Position numbers and translations under genes: made by a program
In this document: positions 18,853 through 28,371 of the stretch, in pieces
Layout of the letters: the number at the start of each line of letters is the position of its first letter
How positions within the stretch are numbered: position 1 is the first letter of the stretch
Assembly: GCF_002077695.1 (NCBI RefSeq)
Contig: NZ_MWUE01000006.1
Span: forward strand, 1 to 64,000
Direction of reading: 5' to 3'
Origin: Pantoea latae
GTDB lineage: Bacteria; Pseudomonadota; Gammaproteobacteria; Enterobacterales; Enterobacteriaceae
Length of the DNA stretch: 64,000 nucleotides
Notes under the pieces: model-generated
Seen by the model: only the letters and a program-made list of their open reading frames with translations
What the model was told of the DNA's origin: nothing
Databases searched by the model: none

Positions 18853-20012
18853 CTCGCCAGCGCCCAGACGCGGTTGAGATCGGCGTTCTGCCAGAGCTGA
18901 CTCTCTTCCGCGCCGATAATGCTGTCGGTGCAGAAGCTGTCGCCGAGATCGATACGCTCCGGCTTCACTTCGCGCTGGGCGTGCAGCGACCAGAAGGCGT
19001 GCACCACCGGTTTCAGCAGCGAGCGCTCGCCCGCCTTGACCACCAGCGCCACGCGTCCCGATGCCAGCCGCACCAGCGATCCCACCGGATAGATGCCGAT
19101 GGCGCGCACAAAGGTATGCAGCACCTGATTGTCGAAGTGGCCGCGCCAGCTCAGCATATTGTGCATCGCGTCGGCGGGCGACCAGCCTTTGCGGTAGACG
19201 CGCGTCGAGGTCAGCGCGTCGTAGACGTCGCACACCGCGGCCATGCGCGAGTAGAGCGAGATCTCCTCGCCTTTCAGCCGGTGCGGATAGCCGCTGCCGT
19301 CATATTTTTCATGGTGATGCAGCGCAATATCGAGCAGATCGGCGTCGGCGTCCGCCTCCATCAGCATCTGCGCGCCGATCACCGGATGCTGGCGCATCAC
19401 CTCGAACTCCTCATCGCTGAGCTTGCCGGGCTTGTTGAGGATCTCCAGCGGCACCGCCGCCTTGCCGACGTCATGCAGCAGGCCGCCCATGCCGACGCGC
19501 CGCACCTGCCTGCTGTCCAGCCCCAGCCGCTGCCCCAGCGTGATCATCAGCCCGCAGACCGCCATCGAGTGCAGCCAGGTGTAATCGTCATGATTTTTCA
19601 GGCGCGCCACGCTCAGCAGCGCGGTCGGTTCGCGCCGGATAGAGCCGGCGATCTCATCCACCAGATCGAGCGTGCCCGCCAGGTTAAGGCTATGGCCGAG
19701 ACGCGCCTCGTTGAACATCGCCATCACCTGGGTTTTGCCCTGCTGAAAAATCTTCTGCGCCTGATCCAGCTCCTGGAAAAACGGCGTGCGGGCGATGGGC
19801 TTGCGCGCCGGCGACGGCGCGACGGGCGCCTGCACGGATTTATTTAGATCGATCCACAACTGCTGGATCCCTTCGTTACGCAACATCGCGATCTGGCGCG
19901 GATCGGTCACCAGCATCTGATTACGGATGCGCTTATCTTTGATCCACCAGACATCGAGCTTATGGATAAACATCCCTGGCCGCAGCTCGTCGACGGTGAT
20001 TTGCTTGATCAC
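18849..20012 (-). CDS. HD-GYP cyclic-di-GMP phosphodiesterase with N-terminal DUF3391
   Basis: The 387-aa protein begins with a DUF3391-like domain (residues 1-100; MIKQITVDELRPGMFIHKLD) and continues with an HD-GYP domain. All key residues are present: H180-D181 in GLLHDVGK, HHHEKYDGSGYP at 232-243, and DVYDALTSTRVYRKGW. Such proteins hydrolyse c-di-GMP and affect motility/biofilm. It has no membrane segment, so it should be cytosolic. The start follows AGGAG. It is monocistronic and tail to tail with the TonB receptor (CTAG shared at 18849-18852). Confidence 0.9.
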   Translation of the reverse strand: MIKQITVDELRPGMFIHKLDVWWIKDKRIRNQMLVTDPRQIAMLRNEGIQQLWIDLNKSVQAPVAPSPARKPIARTPFFQELDQAQKIFQQGKTQVMAMFNEARLGHSLNLAGTLDLVDEIAGSIRREPTALLSVARLKNHDDYTWLHSMAVCGLMITLGQRLGLDSRQVRRVGMGGLLHDVGKAAVPLEILNKPGKLSDEEFEVMRQHPVIGAQMLMEADADADLLDIALHHHEKYDGSGYPHRLKGEEISLYSRMAAVCDVYDALTSTRVYRKGWSPADAMHNMLSWRGHFDNQVLHTFVRAIGIYPVGSLVRLASGRVALVVKAGERSLLKPVVHAFWSLHAQREVKPERIDLGDSFCTDSIIGAEESQLWQNADLNRVWALAS

Positions 20013-20124
20013 GATATCTCTCCTTAGGATCGCCCCTGGTAGAGAAGTATCGGCAAGTGAGCAAATTTTCTTCAGTGAGAATCAAGTGGTCGGTGGTCGG
20101 CGCAGCGCGCCGACCGGCGGGAAG

Positions 20125-21516
20125 TTAAAGCGCCTTGATGCCGTGCGCCGCTTTTTGCGTCTCGCGCGCCGCTTCCGGCGTCTGCGCTTCGCCGACGCGA
20201 GCGATCGGCCCCATCACGAACAGGAACAGCAGCGCGGCAACCACGCAGTGCGCGCCGACAAATCCCAGCCCGATGCTGTAGCTGCCGGTCAGCCCGACAA
20301 TCACGCCGAACAGCAGCGGCGTGACGAAGCCGGCGATATTGCTGATGCCGTTGAATATGCCGCCAGCAAGGCCGACCGCCTCTTTCGGCGCGGTATCGCT
20401 AATTAATGTCCAGGTGCCGGCGCCCGCCGCCACGCCCTTGCCGAAAAAGGCGAAAGACATAATGGCGATAATGCCGAGGTTGCTCGGGATCACCGCCGCC
20501 ATCACCAGCGACGCCGCCATTAGCATGCCGATGATAAACGGCGTTTTGCGCGCCCAGGAGAGGCTCCAGCCGCGTTTGATCAGCATATCGGAGATGTAGC
20601 CGCCGCTGATGCCGCCAAGAAAGCCGAACAGCGCGGGCGCGATGGTGGCGAAGCCGGCGTCCATAATATTCATGCCGCGCGCCTGCACCAGGTAAATAGG
20701 GAACCAGGTGATAAAGAAGTAGCTTAGCGCGATGGTGCAGTACTGACCGAGGTAGGCGCACCAGAGCATGCGGCTGGAGAGCAAAGTTTTGAACATCGCT
20801 TTGCTGACCGCCGGACGCGCTTTCAGGGTATGGGCCGCGTCGATATCTACCAGCGCGCCGCCCTCGACGATATGGCGCAGCTCCCCTTCCGACACGCCGG
20901 GATGCTGGCGCGGCTCGCGCATATAGGCCGCCCAGACAAACACCGCCAGCACGCCGATGCCGCCGAGCACGAAGAAGGGCCACTCCCAGCCGAAGCGCGA
21001 CACCAGCCAGCCAGAGAGCGGCGAGAAAATAGCCACGGCGAAGTATTGCGCCGTGCTAAACAGCGAAGAGGCGCGTCCGCGCTCGGCGCTGGGAAACCAC
21101 ATAATCACCACGCGTGCGTTGGCCGGGAAGCTGGGCGCCTCTATCAGCCCCAGCGCGAAGCGCAGCGTAAACATCAGCACCAGCGCGGCGGTCATGCCGC
21201 CGGCGAATTCGCCGACAAAGCCCATCGCAATGGTGGAAAGCGACCAGAGTGCCAGCGTAATGCCGTAGATTTTTTTGGCGCCGAAGCGATCGAGCAGCAG
21301 ACCGCCGGGGATCTGGCCGATCACATAGGCCCAGCTAAAGGCGGAGAGGATCAGGCCGAGCTGGATCGCCGACAGGCCGAACTCATCTTTGATCGCCGAT
21401 CCGGAGATCGACAGGATCGAACGGTCGGCGTAGGCCACCACGGAAAGAAACAGGATCAGGCACAGGATCCAGATACGCACGCGGCTTGGCCGCGCAGCAG
21501 ATTGAGCTATGGTCAT
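20125..21516 (-). CDS. MFS transporter, anion:cation symporter family (hexarate/hexonate type)
   Basis: The 463-aa, 12-segment transporter shows the ACS-family signatures of GudP/GarP/DgoT relatives: YADRSILSISGSAIKDEFGLS in the first helix region, QIPGGLLLDRFGAKK, RFALGLIEAPSFPANARVVIMWFP, and FFITWFPIYLVQARGM. Members import sugar acids such as glucarate or galactonate with H+. No sugar-acid dehydratase lies nearby, so the substrate is a guess. More than 300 bases of non-coding DNA lie upstream. Confidence 0.82.
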   Translation of the reverse strand: MTIAQSAARPSRVRIWILCLILFLSVVAYADRSILSISGSAIKDEFGLSAIQLGLILSAFSWAYVIGQIPGGLLLDRFGAKKIYGITLALWSLSTIAMGFVGEFAGGMTAALVLMFTLRFALGLIEAPSFPANARVVIMWFPSAERGRASSLFSTAQYFAVAIFSPLSGWLVSRFGWEWPFFVLGGIGVLAVFVWAAYMREPRQHPGVSEGELRHIVEGGALVDIDAAHTLKARPAVSKAMFKTLLSSRMLWCAYLGQYCTIALSYFFITWFPIYLVQARGMNIMDAGFATIAPALFGFLGGISGGYISDMLIKRGWSLSWARKTPFIIGMLMAASLVMAAVIPSNLGIIAIMSFAFFGKGVAAGAGTWTLISDTAPKEAVGLAGGIFNGISNIAGFVTPLLFGVIVGLTGSYSIGLGFVGAHCVVAALLFLFVMGPIARVGEAQTPEAARETQKAAHGIKAL

Positions 21517-21854
21517 CAGGTGAATTCCTCAGGATGCGGAGCGTCCTGCCCCTGGAATTATTATCAGGAATACCGCTTTGAATTCGCTGTTGAGGAAATA
21601 TAGGTAGCAGGCGAAGGGTTGGTCATTGGGCGAGTGTTGAAATCATGCGCGCTCTCTGACACGGATTTTGGCAGCCTTCACAACACAGCTTGCGGCGCCG
21701 CACATAAGCGGCAGAAACGTCAGCTGGCGCATGGGGAATGTGCGCCAGCTCCAGGAAATCATGGCGCGCTGCGCTATGAAACGCAGCGGCTTGCAGGTGA
21801 AAACCAGGTCATATAAACCTAAAAACAGGCGGGTGTGGCTGGCCCATTTGCTCT
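21517..21854. other. Intergenic region with two hairpins between GNAT and MFS genes
   Basis: No credible gene is seen in this 338-base stretch. It contains a perfect 10-bp inverted repeat AGCTGGCGCA (21722-21731) / TGCGCCAGCT (21741-21750) and a 7-bp hairpin CGCTGCG (21767-21773) / CGCAGCG (21782-21788), 16 bases apart. They could be a REP-type palindrome pair or the terminator of the GNAT gene's neighbour; neither is followed by a U-run. Confidence 0.5.
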
Positions 21855-22352
21855 CTAGCCATCGCGCAGCAGCGCCATCACAACGATATCGTGATAGTCG
21901 CCGTCGCGCAGGCAGGCCTTGCGGCGCACCCCTTCCTGCTCAAAGCCGATGCGCTGATAGAGCCGCCGCGCGCGTTGGTTGTCGTGAAACACCTCCAGCT
22001 CGACGCGCGTCACGCCCAGCCAGTTGAAGGCGTAATCGAGTCCAACGCGGATTAGGCGTTCGCCGATGCCGCGCCCGCTGAAAGCGGGATCGACGCCGAT
22101 GCCGAAGCTCAGTCCGTGCCGGGTGCGCGGCCGGTTTTCCACAAACAGCGTCAGCTCGCCGACCATCTGCCCGTCAAGTTCGGCAACGAAACCGATATAG
22201 CCTTCGCTGTCCATCCGTTCGAATTTTTTCTGCCATGTCGCCACGCTGGGAAACGGCAGCTGCGTCGTCCAGCGATAGACCTCAGGCTGGCTGTAAAGAC
22301 GCTGATAGCCAGCGGCATCGCTGGGTTCGCGACCGCGGATGGTCAATTCCAT
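21855..22352 (-). CDS. GNAT family N-acetyltransferase, YhhY/AaaT-like
   Basis: The 165-aa GNAT-fold protein shows the acetyl-CoA pyrophosphate-binding loop FSGRGIGERLI, the preceding beta strand LSFGIGVDPAF, and the C-terminal VELEVFHDNQRARRLYQRIGF with EGVRRKACLRDGDYHD. The same order and length are found in E. coli YhhY (162 aa), reported to acetylate certain amino acids. The substrate here is unproven. It is divergent from the ABC exporter gene. Confidence 0.82.
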   Translation of the reverse strand: MELTIRGREPSDAAGYQRLYSQPEVYRWTTQLPFPSVATWQKKFERMDSEGYIGFVAELDGQMVGELTLFVENRPRTRHGLSFGIGVDPAFSGRGIGERLIRVGLDYAFNWLGVTRVELEVFHDNQRARRLYQRIGFEQEGVRRKACLRDGDYHDIVVMALLRDG

Positions 22353-22415
22353 ATCGGTAATCCCTCTTAAGTTACACTAAGCTGTTTACTCTCCCCAGGC
22401 GTAAAGAGAGTCGTT

Positions 22416-24248
22416 ATGTTGTATCGCCGTTTCGAACGTTTTATCAATATTTTCCAGGATGCTCCATCCGATTCGCCGCCCAGCCGCATCGGGCCTTTCT
22501 ATTTTTACTATCTGCGCCAGGTGTGGCCGAGCTTTGCGGCGCTGCTGGTGGTCGGGCTGGGCTCAGCGCTGATTGAGGTGGCGCTGTTTAGCTATCTGAG
22601 CCGCATTATCGACCTGGTCAACGGCGCGACGCCCGCCACGCTGTTCGCGGAACACTGGCCGATCCTGCTGTGGATGGCCTTTGTGGCGCTGATCCTGCGG
22701 CCGATCTTTATCGCGCTGCACGATATGCTGGTGCACCAGAGCATTAATCCCGGCATGACCAGCATGATCCAGTGGCAGCAGCATAATTACGTGCTGCGCC
22801 AGAGCCTGAACTTCTTCCACAACGATTTCGCCGGCCGCATCGCCCAGCGCATTACCCAGACTGGCAATGCCCTGCGCGACTCGGCGGTGCAGCTGGTGGA
22901 CGCCATCTGGCACGTGCTGATCTACGCCATCACCTCGCTGGTGCTGTTTGCCGAAGCGGACTGGCGGCTGATGATCCCGCTGGTGATCTGGATCGTCGCC
23001 TATATCGCCTCGCTGCGCTTCTTTGTGCCGCGCGTCAAGGCGCGCTCCGTGGTGGCGTCGCAGGCGCGATCGAAGCTGATGGGCACCATTGTCGACGGCT
23101 ACACCAATATCTCGACGATAAAGCTGTTTGCGCATCACGATCTGGAAAAGCGCTACGCGCGCGACGCGCTGCAGGAGCAGACCGAAAAGAACCAGCGGCT
23201 GAGCCGCATGATCACCAGCATGGACGTGACGCTCTCTTCGCTTAACGGTTTGCTGATCGTCTCGACCTCCGGGCTGGCGCTCTGGCTGTGGAGCCAGTCG
23301 CTGATCAGCGTCGGCGCCATCGCGCTGGCGACCGGGCTGGTGGTGCGGCTGGTCAATATGTCCGGCTGGATCATGTGGGTGGTGAACGGTATTTTCGAAA
23401 ATATCGGCACAGTGCAGGACGGCATCAATACCATCGCCCAGCCGCTCAGCGTGCAGGACGCGCCGCAGGCGAAAGCGCTGAAGGTGACGCGCGGCCAGAT
23501 CCGCTACGAGGATATCCGCTTCGACTACGGCGGCGGCCACCAGGTGATTAACCGTCTCAACCTCAACATCAAACCCGGCGAGAAAATCGCCCTGATCGGC
23601 CCTTCCGGCGCGGGCAAGTCGACGCTGGTGAATCTGCTGCTGCGTCTCTATGACCTTAACGGCGGACGCATCACCATCGACGATCAGAATATCGCCGAGG
23701 TGACGCAGGCGAGCCTGCGCGGCCAGATCGGCATGATTACCCAGGACACCTCGCTGCTGCACCGCTCGATTCGCGAGAACCTGCTGTATGGTCGTCCCGA
23801 CGCGACGGAAGAAGAGCTGCAGGCGGCGATCCGCCGCGCGCGCGCCGACGAGTTTATTCCGCGCCTTTCCGACGCCGAAGGGCGCACCGGACTCGACGCG
23901 CACGTCGGCGAACGCGGCGTGAAGCTCTCAGGCGGCCAGCGCCAGCGTATCGCCATCGCCCGCGTGCTGCTGAAGGATGCGCCGATCCTTATCATGGATG
24001 AGGCGACCTCGGCGCTCGACTCCGAGGTGGAAGCGGCGATCCAGGAGAGTCTGGGCACGCTGATGGAGGGCAAAACGGTGATCGCCATCGCGCACCGCCT
24101 CTCGACCATCGCCAAAATGGACCGGCTAATCGTGCTGGATAAGGGACATATCGTCGAGATGGGCAACCACAGCGAGCTGCTGGCGCACAACGGCCTCTAT
24201 GCGCGGCTGTGGCGGCACCAGACCAGCGGCTTCGTCGGCGACCATTAA
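22416..24248 (+). CDS. ABC exporter, fused membrane and ATPase domains
   Basis: The 610-aa half-transporter has an N-terminal six-helix membrane domain (residues about 30-330) and a C-terminal ATPase with Walker A GPSGAGKS near 395, Q-loop ITQDTSLLHRSIRENLLYG, LSGGQRQRIAIARVLL near 505, Walker B ILIMDEATSALD and the switch His in AIAHRLST. This is the MsbA/multidrug exporter architecture and would act as a dimer in the inner membrane. The start follows AAAGAGAG. The gene stands alone; its TAA overlaps the convergent gene's stop (TTAA at 24245-24248). Substrate unknown. Confidence 0.88.
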   Translation: MLYRRFERFINIFQDAPSDSPPSRIGPFYFYYLRQVWPSFAALLVVGLGSALIEVALFSYLSRIIDLVNGATPATLFAEHWPILLWMAFVALILRPIFIALHDMLVHQSINPGMTSMIQWQQHNYVLRQSLNFFHNDFAGRIAQRITQTGNALRDSAVQLVDAIWHVLIYAITSLVLFAEADWRLMIPLVIWIVAYIASLRFFVPRVKARSVVASQARSKLMGTIVDGYTNISTIKLFAHHDLEKRYARDALQEQTEKNQRLSRMITSMDVTLSSLNGLLIVSTSGLALWLWSQSLISVGAIALATGLVVRLVNMSGWIMWVVNGIFENIGTVQDGINTIAQPLSVQDAPQAKALKVTRGQIRYEDIRFDYGGGHQVINRLNLNIKPGEKIALIGPSGAGKSTLVNLLLRLYDLNGGRITIDDQNIAEVTQASLRGQIGMITQDTSLLHRSIRENLLYGRPDATEEELQAAIRRARADEFIPRLSDAEGRTGLDAHVGERGVKLSGGQRQRIAIARVLLKDAPILIMDEATSALDSEVEAAIQESLGTLMEGKTVIAIAHRLSTIAKMDRLIVLDKGHIVEMGNHSELLAHNGLYARLWRHQTSGFVGDH

Positions 24249-25369
24249 TCGCCGCGTCGATACGGCAGGGCGTCGCGCGCTTCCTCCGCCCAGGCGCGCA
24301 CGCCTTCCCGCTCTTGCTGCAGAAAATCCGCCACCGCGTCGCGCAGGCCGGGATGCGCCAGATAGTGCCATGAGGTGGTGAGCTGCGGCTCAAAGCCGCG
24401 CACCAGCTTATGCTCGCCCTGCGCGCCGGCATCGAAACGCTTCAGGCCCGAGGCGATAGCGTAGTCCATGCCCTGATAGAAGCAGGTTTCGAAATGCAGG
24501 CGGTCGAACTCCGCCAGGCAGCCCCAGTAGCGGCCGTAGAGCGTCTCGCCATCCACCAGACAGAACGCCATCGCCGCCGGCTGATGGTGCAGACGGGCAA
24601 TCGCCACGCGAATGCTGCCCGGCATCCGCGCCGCCAGCAGGCTGAAGAAATCGCGCGTCAGATAGGGGCGCTGGCCGCGCACCGCGTAGGTGTTGGCGTA
24701 GCAGGTATAGACGAAGTCCCACTGATCTTCGCGCAGCTCGTCGCCGCGATACCAGCTAAATTCAAAGCCGCTCTGCGCCACCTGCTCGCGCTCTTTGCGC
24801 AGCTGTTTGCGCTTGCGCGACATCAGCGTGTCGAGGAAATCCTGAAAATCGCGGTAGCCGCGATTGTGCCAGTGATACTGGCAGCCGAGCCGCATCAGCC
24901 ACTCCGGCTGCTGACGCAGCAGCGCGTCGCCGGGCGCGTCGGTAAAGTTGATATGCGCGCTGCTCAGCCCGTGGCGATGCAGCGTCTCCGGCAGCGCGGC
25001 CAGCAGCTGCGCGGCGGCCTGCGGTTCGCCCAGCAGGCGCGCGCCGGTCACCGGGCTAAAGGGAATGGCGCCCAGCCACTTCGGGTAGTAGCGGATGCCC
25101 GCGCGCTGACAGGCGTCCGCCCAGGCGTGATCGAAAACATATTCGCCCCACGAGTTGCGCTTGCGGTAGCCGGGTATAGCGGCACGCAGCGCGCCCGCTT
25201 CCCGCCACAGCAGGTGATCCGGCTGCCAGCCGCTCTCGGCGCGCACGCTGCCGCTCTCCTCCAGCGCCAGCAGAAAGGCGTGGCGCAAAAAGGGCTGATC
25301 GTCGGGCAGCAGCGCGTCCCATTCAGCGGCGTCGACATCCGCCAGCGAAGCAAGGTGAAACAGAGACAT
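24245..25369 (-). CDS. GNAT-like/FemAB-related protein of the COG3146 (DUF482) family
   Basis: The 374-aa soluble protein has the typical family start (HLASLADVDAAEWDALLPDDQPFLRHAFLLALEESGSV in one run) and later segments SSAHINFTD, FLDTLMSRKRKQLRKEREQV, GRYWGCLAEFDRLHFETCFYQGMDYAI and FDAGAQGEHKLVRGFEP. These are conserved in a widespread group of acyl-transferase-like proteins with a predicted GNAT/Fem fold; their reaction is unknown. It is monocistronic, between the ABC exporter and an AraC gene. Confidence 0.8.
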   Translation of the reverse strand: MSLFHLASLADVDAAEWDALLPDDQPFLRHAFLLALEESGSVRAESGWQPDHLLWREAGALRAAIPGYRKRNSWGEYVFDHAWADACQRAGIRYYPKWLGAIPFSPVTGARLLGEPQAAAQLLAALPETLHRHGLSSAHINFTDAPGDALLRQQPEWLMRLGCQYHWHNRGYRDFQDFLDTLMSRKRKQLRKEREQVAQSGFEFSWYRGDELREDQWDFVYTCYANTYAVRGQRPYLTRDFFSLLAARMPGSIRVAIARLHHQPAAMAFCLVDGETLYGRYWGCLAEFDRLHFETCFYQGMDYAIASGLKRFDAGAQGEHKLVRGFEPQLTTSWHYLAHPGLRDAVADFLQQEREGVRAWAEEARDALPYRRGD

Positions 25370-25442
25370 GCAGGGCTCCAGGCCAAAACGGGCAGAAAGT
25401 TAGTCAAGCAGGTTTTGCCGCGCAGCGAAAGGGCGACGGCAC

Positions 25443-26363
25443 CTAATGTGAAGCGACGAAGCGCGCGTCTGGCTGAGCCGGCGGCAGCGCGAAGCCCTCC
25501 CGCAGTCGCCTCGCCTCTTCGCCCGGCGACAGGCCGAACAGCCGACGGAATTCGCGGCTGAACTGCGAAGGGCTTTCATACCCCACCGCCTGACTGGCCG
25601 CGGCGGCGGTCATCTGCTGCCGCACCATCAGCAGCCGCGCCTGATGCAGGCGGATCGACTTCACATACTGCATCGGCGAGGTCTGCGTGATGGCGCGAAA
25701 GTGGAGGTGAAAGGTGGCGTGGCTCATGCCCGCGCGGCGGGCGAGCTGGGTGATATCCAGCGCCTGCGCATAGTGCTGATGAATATGACGCAGCGCCTGG
25801 CCGATTTTGCCGAAGGCGCCCTGCTGCGCCAGCGCGGCGCGCAGCTCGCCGCCCTGCTCGCCGCTTAGCACGTGGAAGTAGATTTCGCGCACCAGCGCCG
25901 GCCCGAGCAGCGCGGCCTCCAGCGGATCGCCCAGCGCGTAGAGCAGCCGCGCGACCGAACGCTGCAGCGCGTCGCTGAGCGGCGTGGACAGCAGGCCGGC
26001 GGGTTTGTGCCCTACCGTCGCGCCCGCCTGCTCCATCTGCAGTAGCAGCTCTGCCGCGACCGCGAGATCGAGGTGCATATAGATTGCCAGCAGCGGCGCC
26101 TCTTCGCTGGCGTCGGTCTCCATAGTAAAGGGCACCGGCACCGAGACCGCCAGATAGTGCTGCGCGTCGTAGCAGTAGACGCGGTCGCCGAAATAGCCGC
26201 GCTTGCGCCCCTGCAGCACGATAACGATGCCGGGATCGTAGAGCACCGGCGTGCGGCTCAGCGGACGGTTGGATCGCAGCAGCCGCACGTCGGGCAGCGG
26301 CGTCAGATTGTAGCCTTCCTGCGGCGCAAGCGCGGCGATCAGGCGGAGAGAGTCGGCGTTCAT
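25443..26363 (-). CDS. AraC-family transcriptional regulator
   Basis: The 306-aa protein carries an AraC-type N-terminal sensor domain (PF06719-like; DPGIVIVLQGRKRGYFGDRVYCYD) and a C-terminal double HTH with MSHATFHLHFRAITQTSPMQYVKSIRL and AVGYESPSQFSREFRRLFGLSP. The ATG at 26363 is preferred over an in-frame GTG at 26378; neither has a clear ribosome-binding site. It is divergent from the SDR gene, which is the likely target, as is common for this AraC subgroup. Confidence 0.85.
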   Translation of the reverse strand: MNADSLRLIAALAPQEGYNLTPLPDVRLLRSNRPLSRTPVLYDPGIVIVLQGRKRGYFGDRVYCYDAQHYLAVSVPVPFTMETDASEEAPLLAIYMHLDLAVAAELLLQMEQAGATVGHKPAGLLSTPLSDALQRSVARLLYALGDPLEAALLGPALVREIYFHVLSGEQGGELRAALAQQGAFGKIGQALRHIHQHYAQALDITQLARRAGMSHATFHLHFRAITQTSPMQYVKSIRLHQARLLMVRQQMTAAAASQAVGYESPSQFSREFRRLFGLSPGEEARRLREGFALPPAQPDARFVASH

Positions 26364-26507
26364 AACAGGATTATGCACGCTATCGCGCGGTTTGGCCGCT
26401 GGCGCGCCTGAAAATCAGCGTTTCAGGCAAGGATGGCAGATAAACAGGCATCCTCTTTTGCTCACCGCGGGCGCAGGCTACAGGCTCACCCACAGAGAGG
26501 AAAAGAG

Positions 26508-27332
26508 ATGAAGACGATTATGATCACCGGCGTCAGCAGCGGATTCGGTCAGGCGCTGGCGCAGGCTGCGCTGACGGCGGGCCACCGCGTTATCGGCACC
26601 GTGCGCAGCCAGCCGGCGCTGGAGGCCTTTACGGCGCAGGATCCGGCGCGCGCCCACGGCGCGATCCTCGACCTCACCGACGTTAAGCGCATCGCCCCAC
26701 TGATGGCCGCGCTGCAACAGGCGCACGGGCCAATCGACGCGCTAATTAACAACGCGGGCTACGGCCATGAAGGCATTTTCGAAGAGGCGACGCTGGCGGA
26801 GATGCGCCATCAGTTTGAGGTGAACCTCTGGGGCGCGGTGGCGATGATGAAGGCGCTGGTGCCGTATTTCCGCGCGCGGCGGCGCGGGCGAATTATCAAT
26901 ATCACCTCGATGGGCGGCTTTATTACGCTGCCCGGCATCAGCGACTACTGCGCCAGTAAATTCGCGCTGGAAGCCTTTTCAGAGACCCTGAGTCAGGAGC
27001 TGGCCGGTTTTAACATCGCCGTGACCGCCGTGGCGCCGGGATCGTTTCGCACCGACTGGGCGGGCCGCTCGATGGTGCGCAGCCCACGCACCATCGGCGA
27101 TTACGACGCGCTTTTCGATCCGGTGCGTGAAGCGCGCCTCGCCAAAAGCGGCCGGCAGAATGGCGATCCGCACAAAGCGGCGCAGGCGATCCTCGACCTG
27201 CTAAATCACCCTGCGCCGCCGGCGCACCTGCTGCTGGGCAGCGACGCGCTGCAGCTGGTGCGCGACAAACTGCGTGCGCTGGAGAGCAGCCTCGCGGAAT
27301 GGGAGCGCGTCACGCGTTCAACCGACGGCTAA
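26508..27332 (+). CDS. Short-chain dehydrogenase/reductase
   Basis: The 274-aa classical SDR has the NAD(P)-binding TGVSSGFG (residues 7-14), NNAGYG near 81-86, the catalytic Ser region ITSMGG and the YCASK motif near 147. The next residues (VAPGSFRTDWAG) are typical of the group regulated by divergent AraC genes. The ATG at 26508 follows GAGAGGA; an upstream in-frame ATG at 26433 is rejected because it lies in the promoter region. Substrate unknown. A LysR gene follows 39 bases downstream. Confidence 0.88.
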   Translation: MKTIMITGVSSGFGQALAQAALTAGHRVIGTVRSQPALEAFTAQDPARAHGAILDLTDVKRIAPLMAALQQAHGPIDALINNAGYGHEGIFEEATLAEMRHQFEVNLWGAVAMMKALVPYFRARRRGRIINITSMGGFITLPGISDYCASKFALEAFSETLSQELAGFNIAVTAVAPGSFRTDWAGRSMVRSPRTIGDYDALFDPVREARLAKSGRQNGDPHKAAQAILDLLNHPAPPAHLLLGSDALQLVRDKLRALESSLAEWERVTRSTDG

Positions 27333-27371
27333 AAACCGGTAGAGTGGCGTTTTCTCTTGCAGGAACGCCCT

Positions 27372-28295
27372 ATGGATCGGCTCGATTGCGACCGGATGCT
27401 GGTCGCCGTACTGGAGCTGGGCAGCTTTGCCGCCGCCGCGGCGCGACTCGGCGTCAGCAGCGGCCAGGCGTCAAAACTGGTCTCTAAGCTGGAGCGGCAG
27501 CTCGGCGTGCAGCTGATCAAGCGCAGCACCCGCGCCCTGTCGCCTACCGACGTCGGCCGCGCCTATTACGAACGGGTCAAAGCGCTGCTGGACGCCTTCG
27601 ACGCGCTCGACGCCCGCGTGCGGGAAAGCGCCAGCACGCCCAGCGGCCGCCTGAAAATCAGCGCGCCCGTCACCTTCGGCGGCGCGGTGCTCGCGCGCGC
27701 GCTGGTCGCCTTCGCCAGGCGCTATCCGCTGATTGAGCTGGACGTCAGCTTTACCGACCGGCTGGTCAGCATTGTGGACGAAGGCTTCGATATCGCCGTG
27801 CGCGTCGGCAACCTGAGCGACAGCAGCCTGGTCGCGCGGCGTCTGGGGGACATTCATGTTCGACTGGCCGCGTCGCCGGCCTATCTGCAGCAGTACGGCA
27901 CGCCGCAGCACTGGCGCGCCGTCAGCGAGCACCAGTGCATTACCGACACCAACTTTCGCGACCCCTGGAACTGGCCCTTCGCCGGCGACAACGGCGAGAC
28001 GGTCAGCGTCCCGGTGCGCGGACGGCTGCGCTTCGCCAACGCCGAGGCGTGTTTGCAGGCGGCGGTCGCCGGACTCGGCATTGCGCGCCTGCCGGACTTT
28101 ATTGCCGCGCCCGCGCTGCAGCGCGGCGATCTGGTGCCGGTGCTGGCGCGCTACGACGTGCCGCCGCTCGGCCTGTTCGCGCTCTATCCTGCCGCGCGCC
28201 ACCTGGCGCAGCGCACGCGGCTGCTGGTCGATTTTTTAGTGGATCATTTTGATCGTTTCCCGCCGGGGCGATCGCTTCCAGAATGGAAAGAATGA
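27372..28295 (+). CDS. LysR-family transcriptional regulator
   Basis: The 307-aa protein has an N-terminal winged HTH (LGSFAAAAARLGVSSGQASK) and a LysR substrate-binding domain of the DsdC/CrgA-like group (PSGRLKISAPVTFGGAVLA, DEGFDIAVRVGNLSDSSLVAR). The ATG at 27372 has AGGA 8 bases upstream; a TTG five codons earlier is less likely. Same strand as the SDR gene before it and yqjG after it; it might control either. Confidence 0.85.
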   Translation: MDRLDCDRMLVAVLELGSFAAAAARLGVSSGQASKLVSKLERQLGVQLIKRSTRALSPTDVGRAYYERVKALLDAFDALDARVRESASTPSGRLKISAPVTFGGAVLARALVAFARRYPLIELDVSFTDRLVSIVDEGFDIAVRVGNLSDSSLVARRLGDIHVRLAASPAYLQQYGTPQHWRAVSEHQCITDTNFRDPWNWPFAGDNGETVSVPVRGRLRFANAEACLQAAVAGLGIARLPDFIAAPALQRGDLVPVLARYDVPPLGLFALYPAARHLAQRTRLLVDFLVDHFDRFPPGRSLPEWKE

Positions 28296-28371
28296 TTGCG
28301 GTTTTGACCCGATTATCAGCGGTCAGGAAGAGGAATAAGCTGCTGCTCATCTCAGAATAAGGAGCAGCGCC

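Noticed and set aside
21619..22027. Two short plus-strand frames between the MFS and GNAT genes
   Set aside because: No ribosome-binding site or family features; the second runs into the GNAT gene antisense.
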